Source: Thermodesulfobacteriota bacterium
Lineage (GTDB): Bacteria; Desulfobacterota_D; UBA1144; Nemesobacterales; UBA2774
Reading direction: 5' to 3'
Length of the DNA stretch: 64,000 nucleotides
Assembly (NCBI GenBank): GCA_035325995.1
Contig: DAOKYU010000002.1
Span: 62,001-126,000 of the forward strand
Part shown: one piece after another, positions 1-8,667 of the stretch
Position numbering within the stretch: the stretch's first letter is position 1
Layout of the letters: each line of letters begins with the position of its first letter
Notes under the pieces: generated by a model
What the model saw: the letters and a program-made list of their open reading frames with translations, nothing else
What the model was told of the DNA's origin: nothing
Databases searched by the model: none
Program-made: the position numbers and the translations under genes

Positions 1-1060
1 CCAGGCCCGGTATGGAGAGGAGCCTGAAAAGCGATAGGAAGTAGAGGAGCTTAAGCGTCTCGTCCTTTTCGAGGCGCGAGGATTCGAGCACTTCCCTTAA
101 ATGCGCCCTCGGTTTTAAAAGCTGTACGAATCTGAGCTCTTTGGGCTTGAGCCCGAGGCTGCCGACTTCCGATTTAAGCCTGGGCTTGACCTCGACGAGG
201 GGGTTTCTGCCCACGAGGTCCTCGACGTCGACGTATCTTTTTATCCCTTCGTATACGAGCCGGGGGAGACTCAGCTGATACGATACGGCCTCGCCGGGCG
301 AATTCGCGCCCTCTTTGAATTCGTACCTGCCCTGGAGGTAATAAAACCCCCGGAGTATTTTCTCTTCTATCTGGAGCTCGAGGTAGCTGTTGAGCTCGTG
401 GGGGGATGTGATGCCCATGCCGAAGAGTATCTCCCCGAATTTCCGGTCGGTGCTTGCGGAAATGTCTATCGCCTTTTCGTAGCTCTCGCGGTCGATCTTA
501 CCCCTGTCGAGGAGTATGCGCCCTATGGCGGTTTCGACGTCGCCGCCCTCGGCGAACGTCGGAACGCCGCCCGTGAAGTAGACGTCGAGATTGGAGTTCG
601 ACTTTATCGAAAGTATCCCCGTCTTTTTCTTCTCGTATATGTCGGCGAGGATGCAGGGGAAGAAGGTAGACCCCATGCTGCCTTCGCTCTCGGTGTTCGC
701 GGGCTCTTTCTTGGGGGTCTTCTCTGAATAGTTCTGCTTGATGAAGTCGAAGAGGGATGTCAGGCGGTTCTTGTCGTCGAATATCAGGATGGGCCTTCGC
801 CCCGGTGCGGGAGCGCCGCCGGCCGCGAAATCGAACGTCTCGAAATCGTTCGAGGACTTGAGGGACGTGAGAAGAGCCGGGCTCAGCTCCTGGTCTATGA
901 GCTCCAGAACCGCGAGGTCGGGCTTCTCGTAGAACAGCCTGTCGAGGCCGTCCTTGTAGTTCAGGACCACGGTGGTATATAACTCTCTTAACTCCAGGAA
1001 TTCCTTGATTACGTAGCAGTAATCCCTGTCGGAACCGATGACAAGAGCTCTCCTAGACAA
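1..1060 (-). CDS. DUF4388 (PATAN-type) regulatory protein with receiver-like N-terminus, 3' end off window
   Basis: Open frame running off the left edge, about 353 codons visible; the C-terminus is missing. The best start is a TTG at 1060 with AGGGAG about 12 nt upstream. No ATG fits, because the ATG upstream reads into a stop. The first 80 residues resemble a degenerate response-regulator fold (RRALVIGSDRDYCYVI start, then PDLAVLELID). Residues of roughly 130-250 match the DUF4388/PATAN pattern (GRILLDRGKI, KFGEILFGMGI, EEKILRGFYYLQGRYEF). Proteins of this kind are usually associated with bacterial signalling and gliding or surface behaviour, but the exact role is unknown. It lies just downstream of the PpiD-like gene on the same strand. 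Confidence 0.7.
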   Translation of the reverse strand, partial: MSRRALVIGSDRDYCYVIKEFLELRELYTTVVLNYKDGLDRLFYEKPDLAVLELIDQELSPALLTSLKSSNDFETFDFAAGGAPAPGRRPILIFDDKNRLTSLFDFIKQNYSEKTPKKEPANTESEGSMGSTFFPCILADIYEKKKTGILSIKSNSNLDVYFTGGVPTFAEGGDVETAIGRILLDRGKIDRESYEKAIDISASTDRKFGEILFGMGITSPHELNSYLELQIEEKILRGFYYLQGRYEFKEGANSPGEAVSYQLSLPRLVYEGIKRYVDVEDLVGRNPLVEVKPRLKSEVGSLGLKPKELRFVQLLKPRAHLREVLESSRLEKDETLKLLYFLSLFRLLSIPGL

Positions 1061-1086
1061 TGTTACCTGCTGCTCCCTGATGCATT

Positions 1087-2685
1087 TTATCCCTGTGCGG
1101 GGAATAACTGGGCGTTCGGTATTATTTCGGCCCTCCGCCTCATGTCCTGAAGCCAGTTCTGCATGATCTCGGCGCGCTGGCGGTCGAGCTGATGCGTCCT
1201 TATTTCCTCTTTCTTCTGCTGAAAATCGTCCATCGAAACGCCCTGTTTATCTTTAAACGAGACTATGTAGAAATTCTCGCCGCTAGTATAGACCCTGTTC
1301 GACACCGCGAGCTTCGGGTCTATCCGGAAGGCTTCGGCCCTGAGCTCGGCCGAGCCTATCCCGGGGACGTTATCCCTCCGGGAGAAGTAGCCCGTTTCCT
1401 TTATCTCGAGCCCGAGCTTTTTCGCCTCGGCCTGGAGGTTCGCCCTGCCTGCCGCGTTCAGCTCCTTGACTATCGCGGCGGCTTTTTCGGACGCAACGGA
1501 GGCTGCCTTCTCCTCTTTTAACGCGAGGGCCGCTTTTTCTTTCGCTTCTTCGAACGTCTGCTCGCGCTTTGGAGTTACCTCCGTTACCTCGACGGCCCAG
1601 ACCGTGCTCCCGACGGGGGTGAGGAACGTCTGCCCGGATTCGGTTTCGAAGGCCCTCCGCGTGATTACGGGAGGGATGTCGTCGATAACCCTTGCCTGCC
1701 TGAACGGCCCCGCTTCGAGCACGGGCCCGGCGGAGTATTCGGCCGCTACGGCGTCTACCGATTTCGCCGAGGCGCTCCCCGTCTCGCCGGAAAGCCGCTG
1801 CCTCGCCGCCTCGGCGCGCCCGGCCTTGAGCCTGGCCTCTATGTCGCCCCTGACCTCTTCCAGCGGGCGGACCTCGCCGTCTTCGGTCTGGAACTCGTCC
1901 GAATAGGCGTCGTAGTAAGACTTGATTTCCTCGTCGGTGATTTTTATGCTGGATTCGAAGGCTTCGGGGGTGAGCTTTACGTACCGTATCTTTCTCGTTT
2001 CGGGCATTACGAATTTCGCCCTGTTCTTTTCGTAATAGCTTTTTACCTCGTCTTCGGCCGGGTTCTCTTCGCTTGCGAAATCTTCCGCCGAGAGCTGTAT
2101 GTACGCGATGTTTACCTTCTCGTTCTCCATGGTGTAGGCGCTCAGAAGATTCTCGTCCGTGACGACGGCCGTGTTCTGTATTATCCCGGACATTTTATCG
2201 GCGAGCATCTCTTCCCTGTATGTCGCCTCGAAGTCCTCGACCGACTGGTTCCGGGTTTGCCGTATGAAATTCGCGAACATCTCGCCGCCCACGAACTTGC
2301 CGTCTATCTGGAAGGCCGGGTTCGAGGTTATGGACTCGACCAGCTCTTCGTCCGTTACCCTGAGCCCGAGCTCTTTTGCCTTCTGGGCGAGGAGCTTCGT
2401 ATTTATGAGCTGGTTAAGGGCTATGGCGTTTAACTGGAGCATCTGGTCGGGCGTGAGGTCGGCGTCCGGGCTGATCTGGGACTTTATTATGTCGCGCATG
2501 ATGGCGAAATCCGCCGCGCTTATTTCCTCGCCGTTGACCTCGGCCGCCACGTTTACGGGCGTAGACATCATCCCGGCGAAATCGTCGGACATGAACCCCA
2601 GTCCGAGCACCATTATCACTGCAAGTAAAATCAGAACGCCCCTTACGAACCAGGCGTTTTTACTCCTTATTATATCAAGACTCAT
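1087..2685 (-). CDS. PpiD/SurA-like membrane-anchored peptidyl-prolyl isomerase (foldase)
   Basis: A 532-residue protein with a short cytoplasmic N-terminus, one membrane anchor (about residues 14-33, VLILLAVIMVLGLG) and a large periplasmic part. This is the architecture of PpiD, a foldase that helps secreted and outer-membrane proteins fold at the inner membrane. The region after the anchor (VNGEEISAADFAIMRDII, LNQLINTKLLAQKAKELGL) is a typical SurA N-terminal chaperone domain. The central parvulin domain is divergent: the usual HIL-type catalytic motif reads RYVKLT, so isomerase activity is doubtful and it may act mainly as a chaperone. The C-terminus (about 450-532) has a second chaperone-like segment. 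The ATG start has GAGGGG upstream. It is divergent from cofD. Confidence 0.8.
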   Translation of the reverse strand: MSLDIIRSKNAWFVRGVLILLAVIMVLGLGFMSDDFAGMMSTPVNVAAEVNGEEISAADFAIMRDIIKSQISPDADLTPDQMLQLNAIALNQLINTKLLAQKAKELGLRVTDEELVESITSNPAFQIDGKFVGGEMFANFIRQTRNQSVEDFEATYREEMLADKMSGIIQNTAVVTDENLLSAYTMENEKVNIAYIQLSAEDFASEENPAEDEVKSYYEKNRAKFVMPETRKIRYVKLTPEAFESSIKITDEEIKSYYDAYSDEFQTEDGEVRPLEEVRGDIEARLKAGRAEAARQRLSGETGSASAKSVDAVAAEYSAGPVLEAGPFRQARVIDDIPPVITRRAFETESGQTFLTPVGSTVWAVEVTEVTPKREQTFEEAKEKAALALKEEKAASVASEKAAAIVKELNAAGRANLQAEAKKLGLEIKETGYFSRRDNVPGIGSAELRAEAFRIDPKLAVSNRVYTSGENFYIVSFKDKQGVSMDDFQQKKEEIRTHQLDRQRAEIMQNWLQDMRRRAEIIPNAQLFPAQG

Positions 2686-2860
2686 CTGTGTATATACCCC
2701 TCGGGCGGATAATTTATATAAAAATCTATATCACTTCGGATTCAGTTTCAACTGAGCGCGGGAATAACGGGCCGGCTCGCCGGGCCCGCGGCGGGAAACG
2801 GGCGGGGGGCGGTTTCCCCGGCGAAGGGGGGCGTAGGCGGGCTCACGCGCGCGCGGCAAC

Positions 2861-2889
2861 TTGACAGCCCCGGGGGGGTTAAATATGCT
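2861..2889 (+). promoter_or_regulatory. sigma70-type promoter for cofD
   Basis: TTGACA (2861-2866) and TATGCT (2884-2889) are separated by exactly 17 bp. They lie about 70 bp ahead of the cofD ATG in the divergent gap with the PpiD-like gene. The gap also holds a GGGAAAC...GTTTCCC inverted repeat (2793-2818) of unknown meaning. Confidence 0.6.
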
Positions 2890-2958
2890 TACCGGCTCAA
2901 TCTCCCGGCCGCTTTTGCCGAGGGAAGGAGCTAACTTCTCTCTAAAAGGTTTAACCTC

Positions 2959-3885
2959 ATGATAACTGCTCTCGGAGGCGGGGTCGGGGCCGCGAAATTC
3001 CTTGAAGGCCTTTCCGCCGTAATCGGCAGTGAACCCCTTAACGCAGTCGTAAACACGGGGGACGACGTTACGATCCACGGTTTAAGGGTCTCTCCGGACG
3101 TCGATACCGTCATATACAGGCTCTCGGGCCGCGTGGACAGGCAGAGGGGCTGGGGCCTGAAAGAGGACACGTTCAGGTGCCTTTCGGCCCTTTCGAGGCT
3201 CGGAGGGGAGACATGGTTCAATATCGGGGATTCGGACTTCGCGACCCACATTTTCAGGACGCACCTGCGTGCGTGCGGGGTTACGGCCACGGAGACGGCG
3301 TTGAGGATAGCCGCCGCTTTCGGTCTGCCCGGCAACATAAACGTCCTCCCGATGACCGACGACGACGTCGAGACGTGGATAGAGACGCCCGAGGGGGAGA
3401 TGCACTTTCAGGAATATCTCGTAAAGAAGAAGATGAAGCCCGAGGTCCTGGGCGTAACCCTCAAAAATATAGAGAGCGCCGCGCCCACGCCCGCGGTCCT
3501 GGACGCCATCCGGGGGGCGAGGGGGGTAGTGATCTGCCCGAGTAATCCCATAATCAGCATCGGGCCGATTCTCGCCCTGGGGGGCGTAAGGGACGCCATA
3601 AGGCAGTCCGGGGCCAAAAAGATAGCCATAAGCCCCCTCGTCGGCGACGCGCCCCTGAAAGGTCCCGCCGACAGGCTCATGAAGGGGCTCGGGCTAAGGG
3701 TGAGCTCCGTCCAGGTGGCCGAGCTATACGGGGACTTCCTCGACGTCATGATCATCGATACACGGGACGCCCACGAGGCGGACGAGATAAAAAGCCTCGG
3801 AATCGAGCCCCTGGTAACCGACATACTTATGCCCGTCCCCGAAAGGGCGGCGGCGCTGGCCAATACCGTGACAAGCCTCCTTTGA
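2959..3885 (+). CDS. cofD: 2-phospho-L-lactate (or phosphoenolpyruvate) transferase CofD, F420 biosynthesis
   Basis: 308 residues, the normal CofD/FbiA length. The enzyme moves the phospho-lactyl (or phosphoenolpyruvyl) moiety from a GDP-activated donor onto the deazaflavin Fo, making (dehydro)F420-0 in the cytoplasm. Motifs seen: GGGVGAAK (6-13), VNTGDD (31-36), NIGDSDFATH (88-97) and CPSNPIISIGP in the C-terminal half, all characteristic of the family. AAAGG precedes the ATG by about 9 nt. It is followed, after about 130 bp, by cofG and cofH, so the deazaflavin and its side-chain attachment are encoded together. CofC/FbiD (donor synthesis) and CofE (glutamylation) are not in the window. Confidence 0.93.
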   Translation: MITALGGGVGAAKFLEGLSAVIGSEPLNAVVNTGDDVTIHGLRVSPDVDTVIYRLSGRVDRQRGWGLKEDTFRCLSALSRLGGETWFNIGDSDFATHIFRTHLRACGVTATETALRIAAAFGLPGNINVLPMTDDDVETWIETPEGEMHFQEYLVKKKMKPEVLGVTLKNIESAAPTPAVLDAIRGARGVVICPSNPIISIGPILALGGVRDAIRQSGAKKIAISPLVGDAPLKGPADRLMKGLGLRVSSVQVAELYGDFLDVMIIDTRDAHEADEIKSLGIEPLVTDILMPVPERAAALANTVTSLL

Positions 3886-3900
3886 CGCCGTTCTTTCGGC

Positions 3901-3929
3901 TTGACTTTATCCGCCCGTTTGTGAGAATA
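3901..3929 (+). promoter_or_regulatory. possible promoter for cofG-cofH
   Basis: TTGACT at 3901-3906 is followed after 17 bp by AGAATA (3924-3929), in the 128-bp gap between cofD and cofG. The -35 is good and the -10 weak, so cofGH may also be read through from the cofD promoter. Confidence 0.3.
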
Positions 3930-4013
3930 TTACTTGATACGCTTGGGGTGAAAGCGCCTTCCAGGTGTTAAAGCAATTTCTTCCGCGGGGCCGCGGGGGG
4001 AAAGTCTCTTAAT

Positions 4014-5294
4014 ATGAAGAACATGGAAGCTCTCATACCTTCGGGGGATAATACTCCCTTTCCCGACCGTTTGCGCGGTATTACGGACATGCTCGGTGCC
4101 GGGGCCGCGGCGACGGTAAAAACGGGCGGCATAATAGAGAAGGTCCTTTCCGGCGAGGCGATAAACAGGGAGGACGCCCTTACTATCGCCGGGCTGGGGA
4201 ACGACGAGCTTCCCTATATACTCCTGGCCGCGTCCGAGATAAGGGACAGGGGTAAGGGAAGAGTGCTCACGTTCTCACGGAACGTTTTCGTCCCGCTGAC
4301 GCAGCTCTGCAGGAACCACTGCGGATACTGCACCTTTAAATACGAGCCCGGGGAGGGGGCTCTCTTCCTGACGCCGGAAGAGGTTCTCGATATGGCGTCG
4401 AAGGGGGCGCAGCTCGGCTGCACGGAGCTCCTCTTCGTCACGGGGGACAAGCCCGAGCTCAAATATAAAGAATACAGGGACGCCCTCGGCGCTATGGGCT
4501 ACGGAACCACCGCCGAATACCTCGTAGACATGGGCGCGGCGTCGCTCGCCTACGGGATTTTCCCGCACACGAACCTCGGGCTCGCGACGCACGACGAGCT
4601 CCTCGGCTTTAAGAAATCGAACCCCAGCATGGGGCTCATGCTCGAAAACATCAGCATGCGCCTCCTCAAAAAGGGCGAAGCGCATCACAGGTGCCCGGAC
4701 AAGGTTCCGAAGCAGCGCATGAAGACTATGGAAACGGCGGGCGAGCTCGGCATCCCGTGGACGACGGGGATTCTCGTCGGCATCGGCGAGACGTGGGAAG
4801 AGAGGATCGATTCCCTCTTCGCTATAAAGGACCTCAACGACGCCTACGGGCACATACAGGAATTAATCATACAGAACTTCTGCCCGAAGCAGGGGATAAT
4901 CATGGAAAAGTACCCGCCCCCCGATTTCGTGGACATGCTGAAGATAGTGTCGATAACGAGGCTCGTCTTCGGAAAGGACATGAACGTACAGATTCCGCCC
5001 AATTTGAACCCGGGGACTTACCAGCTCTTTTTATATTCCGGCGTAAACGACCTGGGCGGCGTTTCGCCGATAACCATAGACTACGTGAATCCGGAGGCCC
5101 CGTGGCCGAAGCTCGAAAGCATGAGAGAGCTTTCGGAAGAGGCGGGCTTTACGCTCAGGGAAAGGCTCCCTGTATACCCGGAATTTATTAGCGAGAAATA
5201 CATCGACGGCCCGCTTCTGGAAAAGGTGAGGGCGGCGGTCGATGAGACCGGCTACGTGCCGCTTGAGGAGACAGACCCCGATGGATCGAATTGA
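4014..5294 (+). CDS. cofG: 7,8-didemethyl-8-hydroxy-5-deazariboflavin synthase, CofG subunit
   Basis: 426-residue radical SAM enzyme. CofG carries out the second radical step that closes the deazaflavin ring of Fo from the CofH product. The [4Fe-4S] cluster motif CRNHCGYC gives Cys99, Cys103 and Cys106 (CxxxCxxC). The region around it (FVPLTQLC, GCTELLFVTGDKPEL) is typical CofG rather than CofH or biotin synthase. The start is the ATG at 4014 with a GGGGGGAAAG stretch upstream; a second ATG three codons on is possible. The 3' end overlaps cofH by 14 bp, implying translational coupling. In actinobacteria CofG and CofH are fused as FbiC; here they are separate proteins. Confidence 0.93.
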   Translation: MKNMEALIPSGDNTPFPDRLRGITDMLGAGAAATVKTGGIIEKVLSGEAINREDALTIAGLGNDELPYILLAASEIRDRGKGRVLTFSRNVFVPLTQLCRNHCGYCTFKYEPGEGALFLTPEEVLDMASKGAQLGCTELLFVTGDKPELKYKEYRDALGAMGYGTTAEYLVDMGAASLAYGIFPHTNLGLATHDELLGFKKSNPSMGLMLENISMRLLKKGEAHHRCPDKVPKQRMKTMETAGELGIPWTTGILVGIGETWEERIDSLFAIKDLNDAYGHIQELIIQNFCPKQGIIMEKYPPPDFVDMLKIVSITRLVFGKDMNVQIPPNLNPGTYQLFLYSGVNDLGGVSPITIDYVNPEAPWPKLESMRELSEEAGFTLRERLPVYPEFISEKYIDGPLLEKVRAAVDETGYVPLEETDPDGSN

Positions 5295-6483
5295 AGACGC
5301 CATATCATACATACAGGACACGAGAGGCCTCGGGCTGGACGGCGTTCTCGGCAGGGTGAACGGCGCCACGGGAAAGATTCTGGACAAGGCGCTCTCGGGG
5401 GAGGAGATTTCGGTCGAGGAATCCATCCACCTCTTCGCCATAACCGACCCCGACGAGCTTACGGCCCTGGCCGTAACGGCCGACGCCATACGGAAAGAGG
5501 ATGTGGGCGACGTGGTCACCTACGTCGTAAACAGGAATATTAACTTTACGAACATATGCAACACGTACTGCGGCTTTTGTAACTTCATGGCGCCGGAGGG
5601 GGACGAGAGGGCGTATTTCCTCTCCATGGACGAGATAGCGGACAGGGTGAAGGAGGCCTGGGACATAGGGGCGACGGAAGTCTGCATGCAGGGGGGGATG
5701 CACCCCGACATCGACGGGAATTTTTACGTCGAGCTCATAAAGGCCGTGAAAAAAGCCGTCCCCGAGATGCACACCCACGCCTTTTCGCCGTTCGAGATAT
5801 TCTACGGCGCGCAGACGCTCGGCATTTCCGAAGAAGATTTCATAGTGAAGTTAAAAGACGTCGGCCACAACACCTTCCCGGGGACGGCGGCCGAGATACT
5901 CGTCGAGGAAGTGAGGAAGATAATCGCTCCTCGGAAGATGCCGACCGAGGCGTGGATAAGGATCGTCAAGAAGGCGCACAAGGCGGGCATGCGGACGACG
6001 TCCACGATAATGTACGGACACGTCGACAAGCCCCACCACTGGGCCGAGCACATCGGCATACTGAGAGACATCCAGAAAGAGACGGGCGGGTTCACGGAAT
6101 TCGTCCCGCTCCGGTTCATCCCCTGGAACACGAGGCTCTTCAAGCACTCGAAGGGCAAGGTGCAGGAAGGGCCGGGCGACGTTAACCAGCTCAAGATGTA
6201 CGGCGTTTCGCGACTCATGCTCCGCGGGTGGATAAACAACATACAGGTCTCGTGGGTGAAGCAGGGGCCCGAGTTCGCGCAGTTCTCGCTGACGGCGGGG
6301 GCCAACGACTTCGGAGGCACGCTGATGGAGGAGCAGATTTCGCGCTCCGCCGGCGCCAGCTACGGGCAGTATTTCCCGCCCGAAGAGTTCAGGCGTCTCA
6401 CGAGGGAGATAGGCCGAATCCCCGCCGAAAGGACCACCACGTACGGCATTCGCCGGATGTTCGATAAGGACGGGGTGAATTAA
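5281..6483 (+). CDS. cofH: 5-amino-6-(D-ribitylamino)uracil--L-tyrosine 4-hydroxyphenyl transferase CofH
   Basis: 400-residue radical SAM protein that joins the tyrosine-derived hydroxybenzyl group to the ribityl-uracil intermediate, the first dedicated Fo step. The cluster motif CNTYCGFC gives Cys93, Cys97 and Cys100. GATEVCMQGGMHP, HAFSPFEI and MYGHVDKPHHWAEH are family signatures also shared with MqnE/MqnC relatives; adjacency to cofD and cofG decides for CofH. The ATG at 5281 lies inside the end of cofG and has AGGAG upstream. An in-frame start 39 nt earlier would only add coding-strand shadow of cofG. It is followed immediately by the AT-rich restriction-modification island. Confidence 0.92.
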   Translation: MDRIEDAISYIQDTRGLGLDGVLGRVNGATGKILDKALSGEEISVEESIHLFAITDPDELTALAVTADAIRKEDVGDVVTYVVNRNINFTNICNTYCGFCNFMAPEGDERAYFLSMDEIADRVKEAWDIGATEVCMQGGMHPDIDGNFYVELIKAVKKAVPEMHTHAFSPFEIFYGAQTLGISEEDFIVKLKDVGHNTFPGTAAEILVEEVRKIIAPRKMPTEAWIRIVKKAHKAGMRTTSTIMYGHVDKPHHWAEHIGILRDIQKETGGFTEFVPLRFIPWNTRLFKHSKGKVQEGPGDVNQLKMYGVSRLMLRGWINNIQVSWVKQGPEFAQFSLTAGANDFGGTLMEEQISRSAGASYGQYFPPEEFRRLTREIGRIPAERTTTYGIRRMFDKDGVN

Positions 6484-6636
6484 GGCGTCTTGTGGCTATG
6501 TAACTCATCCCTTTGTTGAACCAGAAGAGAGTTTTTCTCATCTAAATTGTTATTTCAGTAGCGCACCTCTTGTTAACAAATCTGCAGTGTAGTGTTAAGA
6601 TAGTTGTGTTCTATAATGATTGTGGGAAGTCTTCTC

Positions 6637-7176
6637 ATGAGTAAAGTGAAAAAGAATGTATACGTCCATGATATTGATTTGAAATCATTAAATATACGAA
6701 ATGCTCCAAGAGAAGACTTTAGAGAAGCGATTGAAGCCCTAGAGTATAGAGGATATGAAGTCGAGAATATACAAGATGGACGAAAAATAGTTATTACGAA
6801 GCCGGGTGGCAAATTCACGTACGGCAAGATAAAAAAAGAAGATTTCATGGTTTTTGTTCACAATCCAACGGATAAAACCATGTGGTTAATTTCTCATAAA
6901 AATATCTATGAGGACCTGGTGGAAAAAGGCAATCAGGATGTTCCAGCAACCCTTAAAATAATCGATGCTCTTGAAAGGGTTTATGTGGGTGAAGAGCCGG
7001 ATGAAGTATTGGCTTCGGTAAACTTGGTCAATCCCTGTGGGGAGTTGCCCGAGGTTTTACTAAAAGCATACAAGTGGATTTGGGGTCAAGAGGATGTGAA
7101 CTACCCAACCGGTAAGGGCAGGGACATGTCCTTTGATGGCATAAGAGAGCTTAGAACGACACTTTCGGAGCAGTGA
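6637..7176 (+). CDS. unknown protein at the head of an R-M island
   Basis: 179 residues from the ATG at 6637, with GGGAAG upstream; a TTG at 6604 would add 11 residues. I do not recognise the family. It is a soluble, mixed-charge protein with no signal peptide or membrane segment. The start (KKNVYVHDIDLKSLNIR) and the middle (ITKPGGKFTYGKIKKEDFMVF) suggest a compact alpha/beta fold. It overlaps the methyltransferase gene by 4 bp (GTGA), so it is surely co-translated with it. Base composition and codon use are far more AT-rich than cofH or rimO, and match the two following genes. It could be a control, specificity or accessory subunit of the system. TATAAT at 6612-6617 may be its -10 box. Confidence 0.75.
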   Translation: MSKVKKNVYVHDIDLKSLNIRNAPREDFREAIEALEYRGYEVENIQDGRKIVITKPGGKFTYGKIKKEDFMVFVHNPTDKTMWLISHKNIYEDLVEKGNQDVPATLKIIDALERVYVGEEPDEVLASVNLVNPCGELPEVLLKAYKWIWGQEDVNYPTGKGRDMSFDGIRELRTTLSEQ

Positions 7177-8048
7177 TCTTGGATCCTTTCTTTACTAGCA
7201 AAAATATCAGGCTTTACCTTGGCGATGTTTTAGACACGTTGCGTCGACTGCCCGATGGTTGTATCGATCTGATATTTGCGGACCCGCCGTACAATCTTTC
7301 CAACAACGGATTTACATGCCACGCCGGACGCAGAGTGAGTGTCAATAAAGGCTCATGGGATAAGAGTAACGGCGTAGAAGAGGATTATAAGTTTCATTAT
7401 AAGTGGATCGAAGAGTGCCGAAGGGTGCTGAAGCCCGATGGCTCACTCTGGATATCGGGGACTTACCATTCGATCTATGCCTGCGGATTCGCCCTTCAGA
7501 CTCAAGGATGGCATATGATTAACGATATTAGCTGGTACAAGCCAAATGCCGCGCCCAATCTCGCTTGCAGGATGTTTACTGCCAGTCACGAAACGCTGTT
7601 GTGGGTTAGGAAGAGCAAAAGCGCGAAACACTTTTTTAATTACGACGTTGCCAAGAACTATAATTGGAATGGAGATTCTTTGAAAAAGCCTGGGAAGCAG
7701 ATGAGAAGCGTATGGGCTATTAACACACCAAAGAATGGTGAAAAAAAGTATGGGAAGCACCCTACGCAAAAACCGGAAGCTTTGCTGGAACGTATTATCC
7801 TCACTTGTAGCAGCGAAAATGACATCATACTCGATCCGTTTTGTGGGAGCGCAACGACAGGTGTAGTTGCATTGAGACATAATAGAAAATTCGTCGGTAT
7901 TGATATGGATAGGGCATATCTGGATACGTATGCTGTTCCTAGGCTTAAGGATGTCATTGAGAAGAACTCTTTGCTTACATATAACGAAAAAAAGCACAAC
8001 GCAAAAGCGGCAAGAGATGAAAAAGCGGACTACGGAATCTTGCCGTAA
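7173..8048 (+). CDS. DNA adenine methyltransferase of the DpnA/HinfI type (beta class)
   Basis: 291 residues. The catalytic motif IV DPPYNL (37-42) comes before the SAM-binding motif DPFCGSATTG (221-230), the beta-class order. KHPTQKP (195-201) and the N-terminal target region resemble the DpnA (GATC) and M.HinfI (GANTC) group (SVNKGSWDK, WISGTYHSIY, NPAAPNL-like segment). It should methylate adenine N6 and protect DNA from the following endonuclease. The start is GTG 7173, overlapping the preceding stop by 4 bp, or TTG 7179 with better-spaced GGAG. The specificity GATC is inferred from the resemblance and from the MutH/Sau3AI look of the next gene; it is not demonstrated. Confidence 0.88.
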   Translation: MILDPFFTSKNIRLYLGDVLDTLRRLPDGCIDLIFADPPYNLSNNGFTCHAGRRVSVNKGSWDKSNGVEEDYKFHYKWIEECRRVLKPDGSLWISGTYHSIYACGFALQTQGWHMINDISWYKPNAAPNLACRMFTASHETLLWVRKSKSAKHFFNYDVAKNYNWNGDSLKKPGKQMRSVWAINTPKNGEKKYGKHPTQKPEALLERIILTCSSENDIILDPFCGSATTGVVALRHNRKFVGIDMDRAYLDTYAVPRLKDVIEKNSLLTYNEKKHNAKAARDEKADYGILP

Positions 8049-8056
8049 CATTCTCC

Positions 8057-8665
8057 ATGGAAAGAATTGAAGCAATAAGAAAACTGAATGAGCTTGTGGG
8101 AAAGAATTTACACGAGCTCGCGCAACTCTACGGTGTCACCGTATACAAAAACGACAAGGTGAATAAGGGCTGGGCTGGCCACGTTTTTGAGAGACATCTT
8201 CAGATCCCTTTGAATTCAGCACAATCTCCCAATTTCGGGTCTTGGGAGTTGAAATGTATTCCTCTGAAGCTCAAACGGAACGGCTTGCTGACTTTCAAAG
8301 AAACCATGGCAATTACTATGATAGATCCTGTTAATGTTGCGCAGAAGGAATTTCATGAAAGCCATCTTCTGGCAAAATTGCAAAAAGCAGTCGTTGTTGC
8401 GAGAACGGTTGGGGCTTCAGTGAGTGAGCCCACATATATACATTCAGTAGTGGAGTTTGATCTGGATGGTGAGCTGTACGAAGCGGTGAAAAAGGACTAC
8501 GATTTGGTTAGAGAAATGATCTTGGATCCGTCTAAGGGGTTCAGTGCTCTATCAGGAAAGATGGGTTATTTTATACAACCCCGTACAAAAGGGCCCGGCC
8601 ACGGTTCCATTTCGAGAGCGTTTTATGCACGGCCGAGGTTCCTTGCAGAATTCATAAAGTTGTAA
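8057..8665 (+). CDS. MutH/Sau3AI-like type II restriction endonuclease
   Basis: 202 residues. KGWAGHVFE (37-45) and GSWELKCIPL (61-70) align with the MutH segments KGWVGQLLE and GIELKTIP. They provide Glu45, Glu64 and Lys66 as equivalents of the metal-binding E56, E77 and K79. The residue matching MutH D70 is Ser or Asn here, so the catalytic set is not complete by eye. MutH and Sau3AI both act at GATC, consistent with the adjacent DpnA-like methyltransferase. The gene is 9 bp from the methylase, AT-rich like it, and ends 3 bp from the convergent rimO gene, so the island is inserted tightly between host genes. A stand-alone mismatch-repair MutH is less likely in this setting. Confidence 0.75.
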   Translation: MERIEAIRKLNELVGKNLHELAQLYGVTVYKNDKVNKGWAGHVFERHLQIPLNSAQSPNFGSWELKCIPLKLKRNGLLTFKETMAITMIDPVNVAQKEFHESHLLAKLQKAVVVARTVGASVSEPTYIHSVVEFDLDGELYEAVKKDYDLVREMILDPSKGFSALSGKMGYFIQPRTKGPGHGSISRAFYARPRFLAEFIKL

Positions 8666-8667
8666 CG

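Noticed and set aside
2793..2818. GGGAAAC...GTTTCCC hairpin as a terminator
   Set aside because: It lies between two divergent starts, where no terminator is expected, and has no T tract.
8057..8665. Mismatch-repair MutH
   Set aside because: It sits in an AT-rich cluster with a DpnA-like methylase, so a restriction enzyme is more likely.
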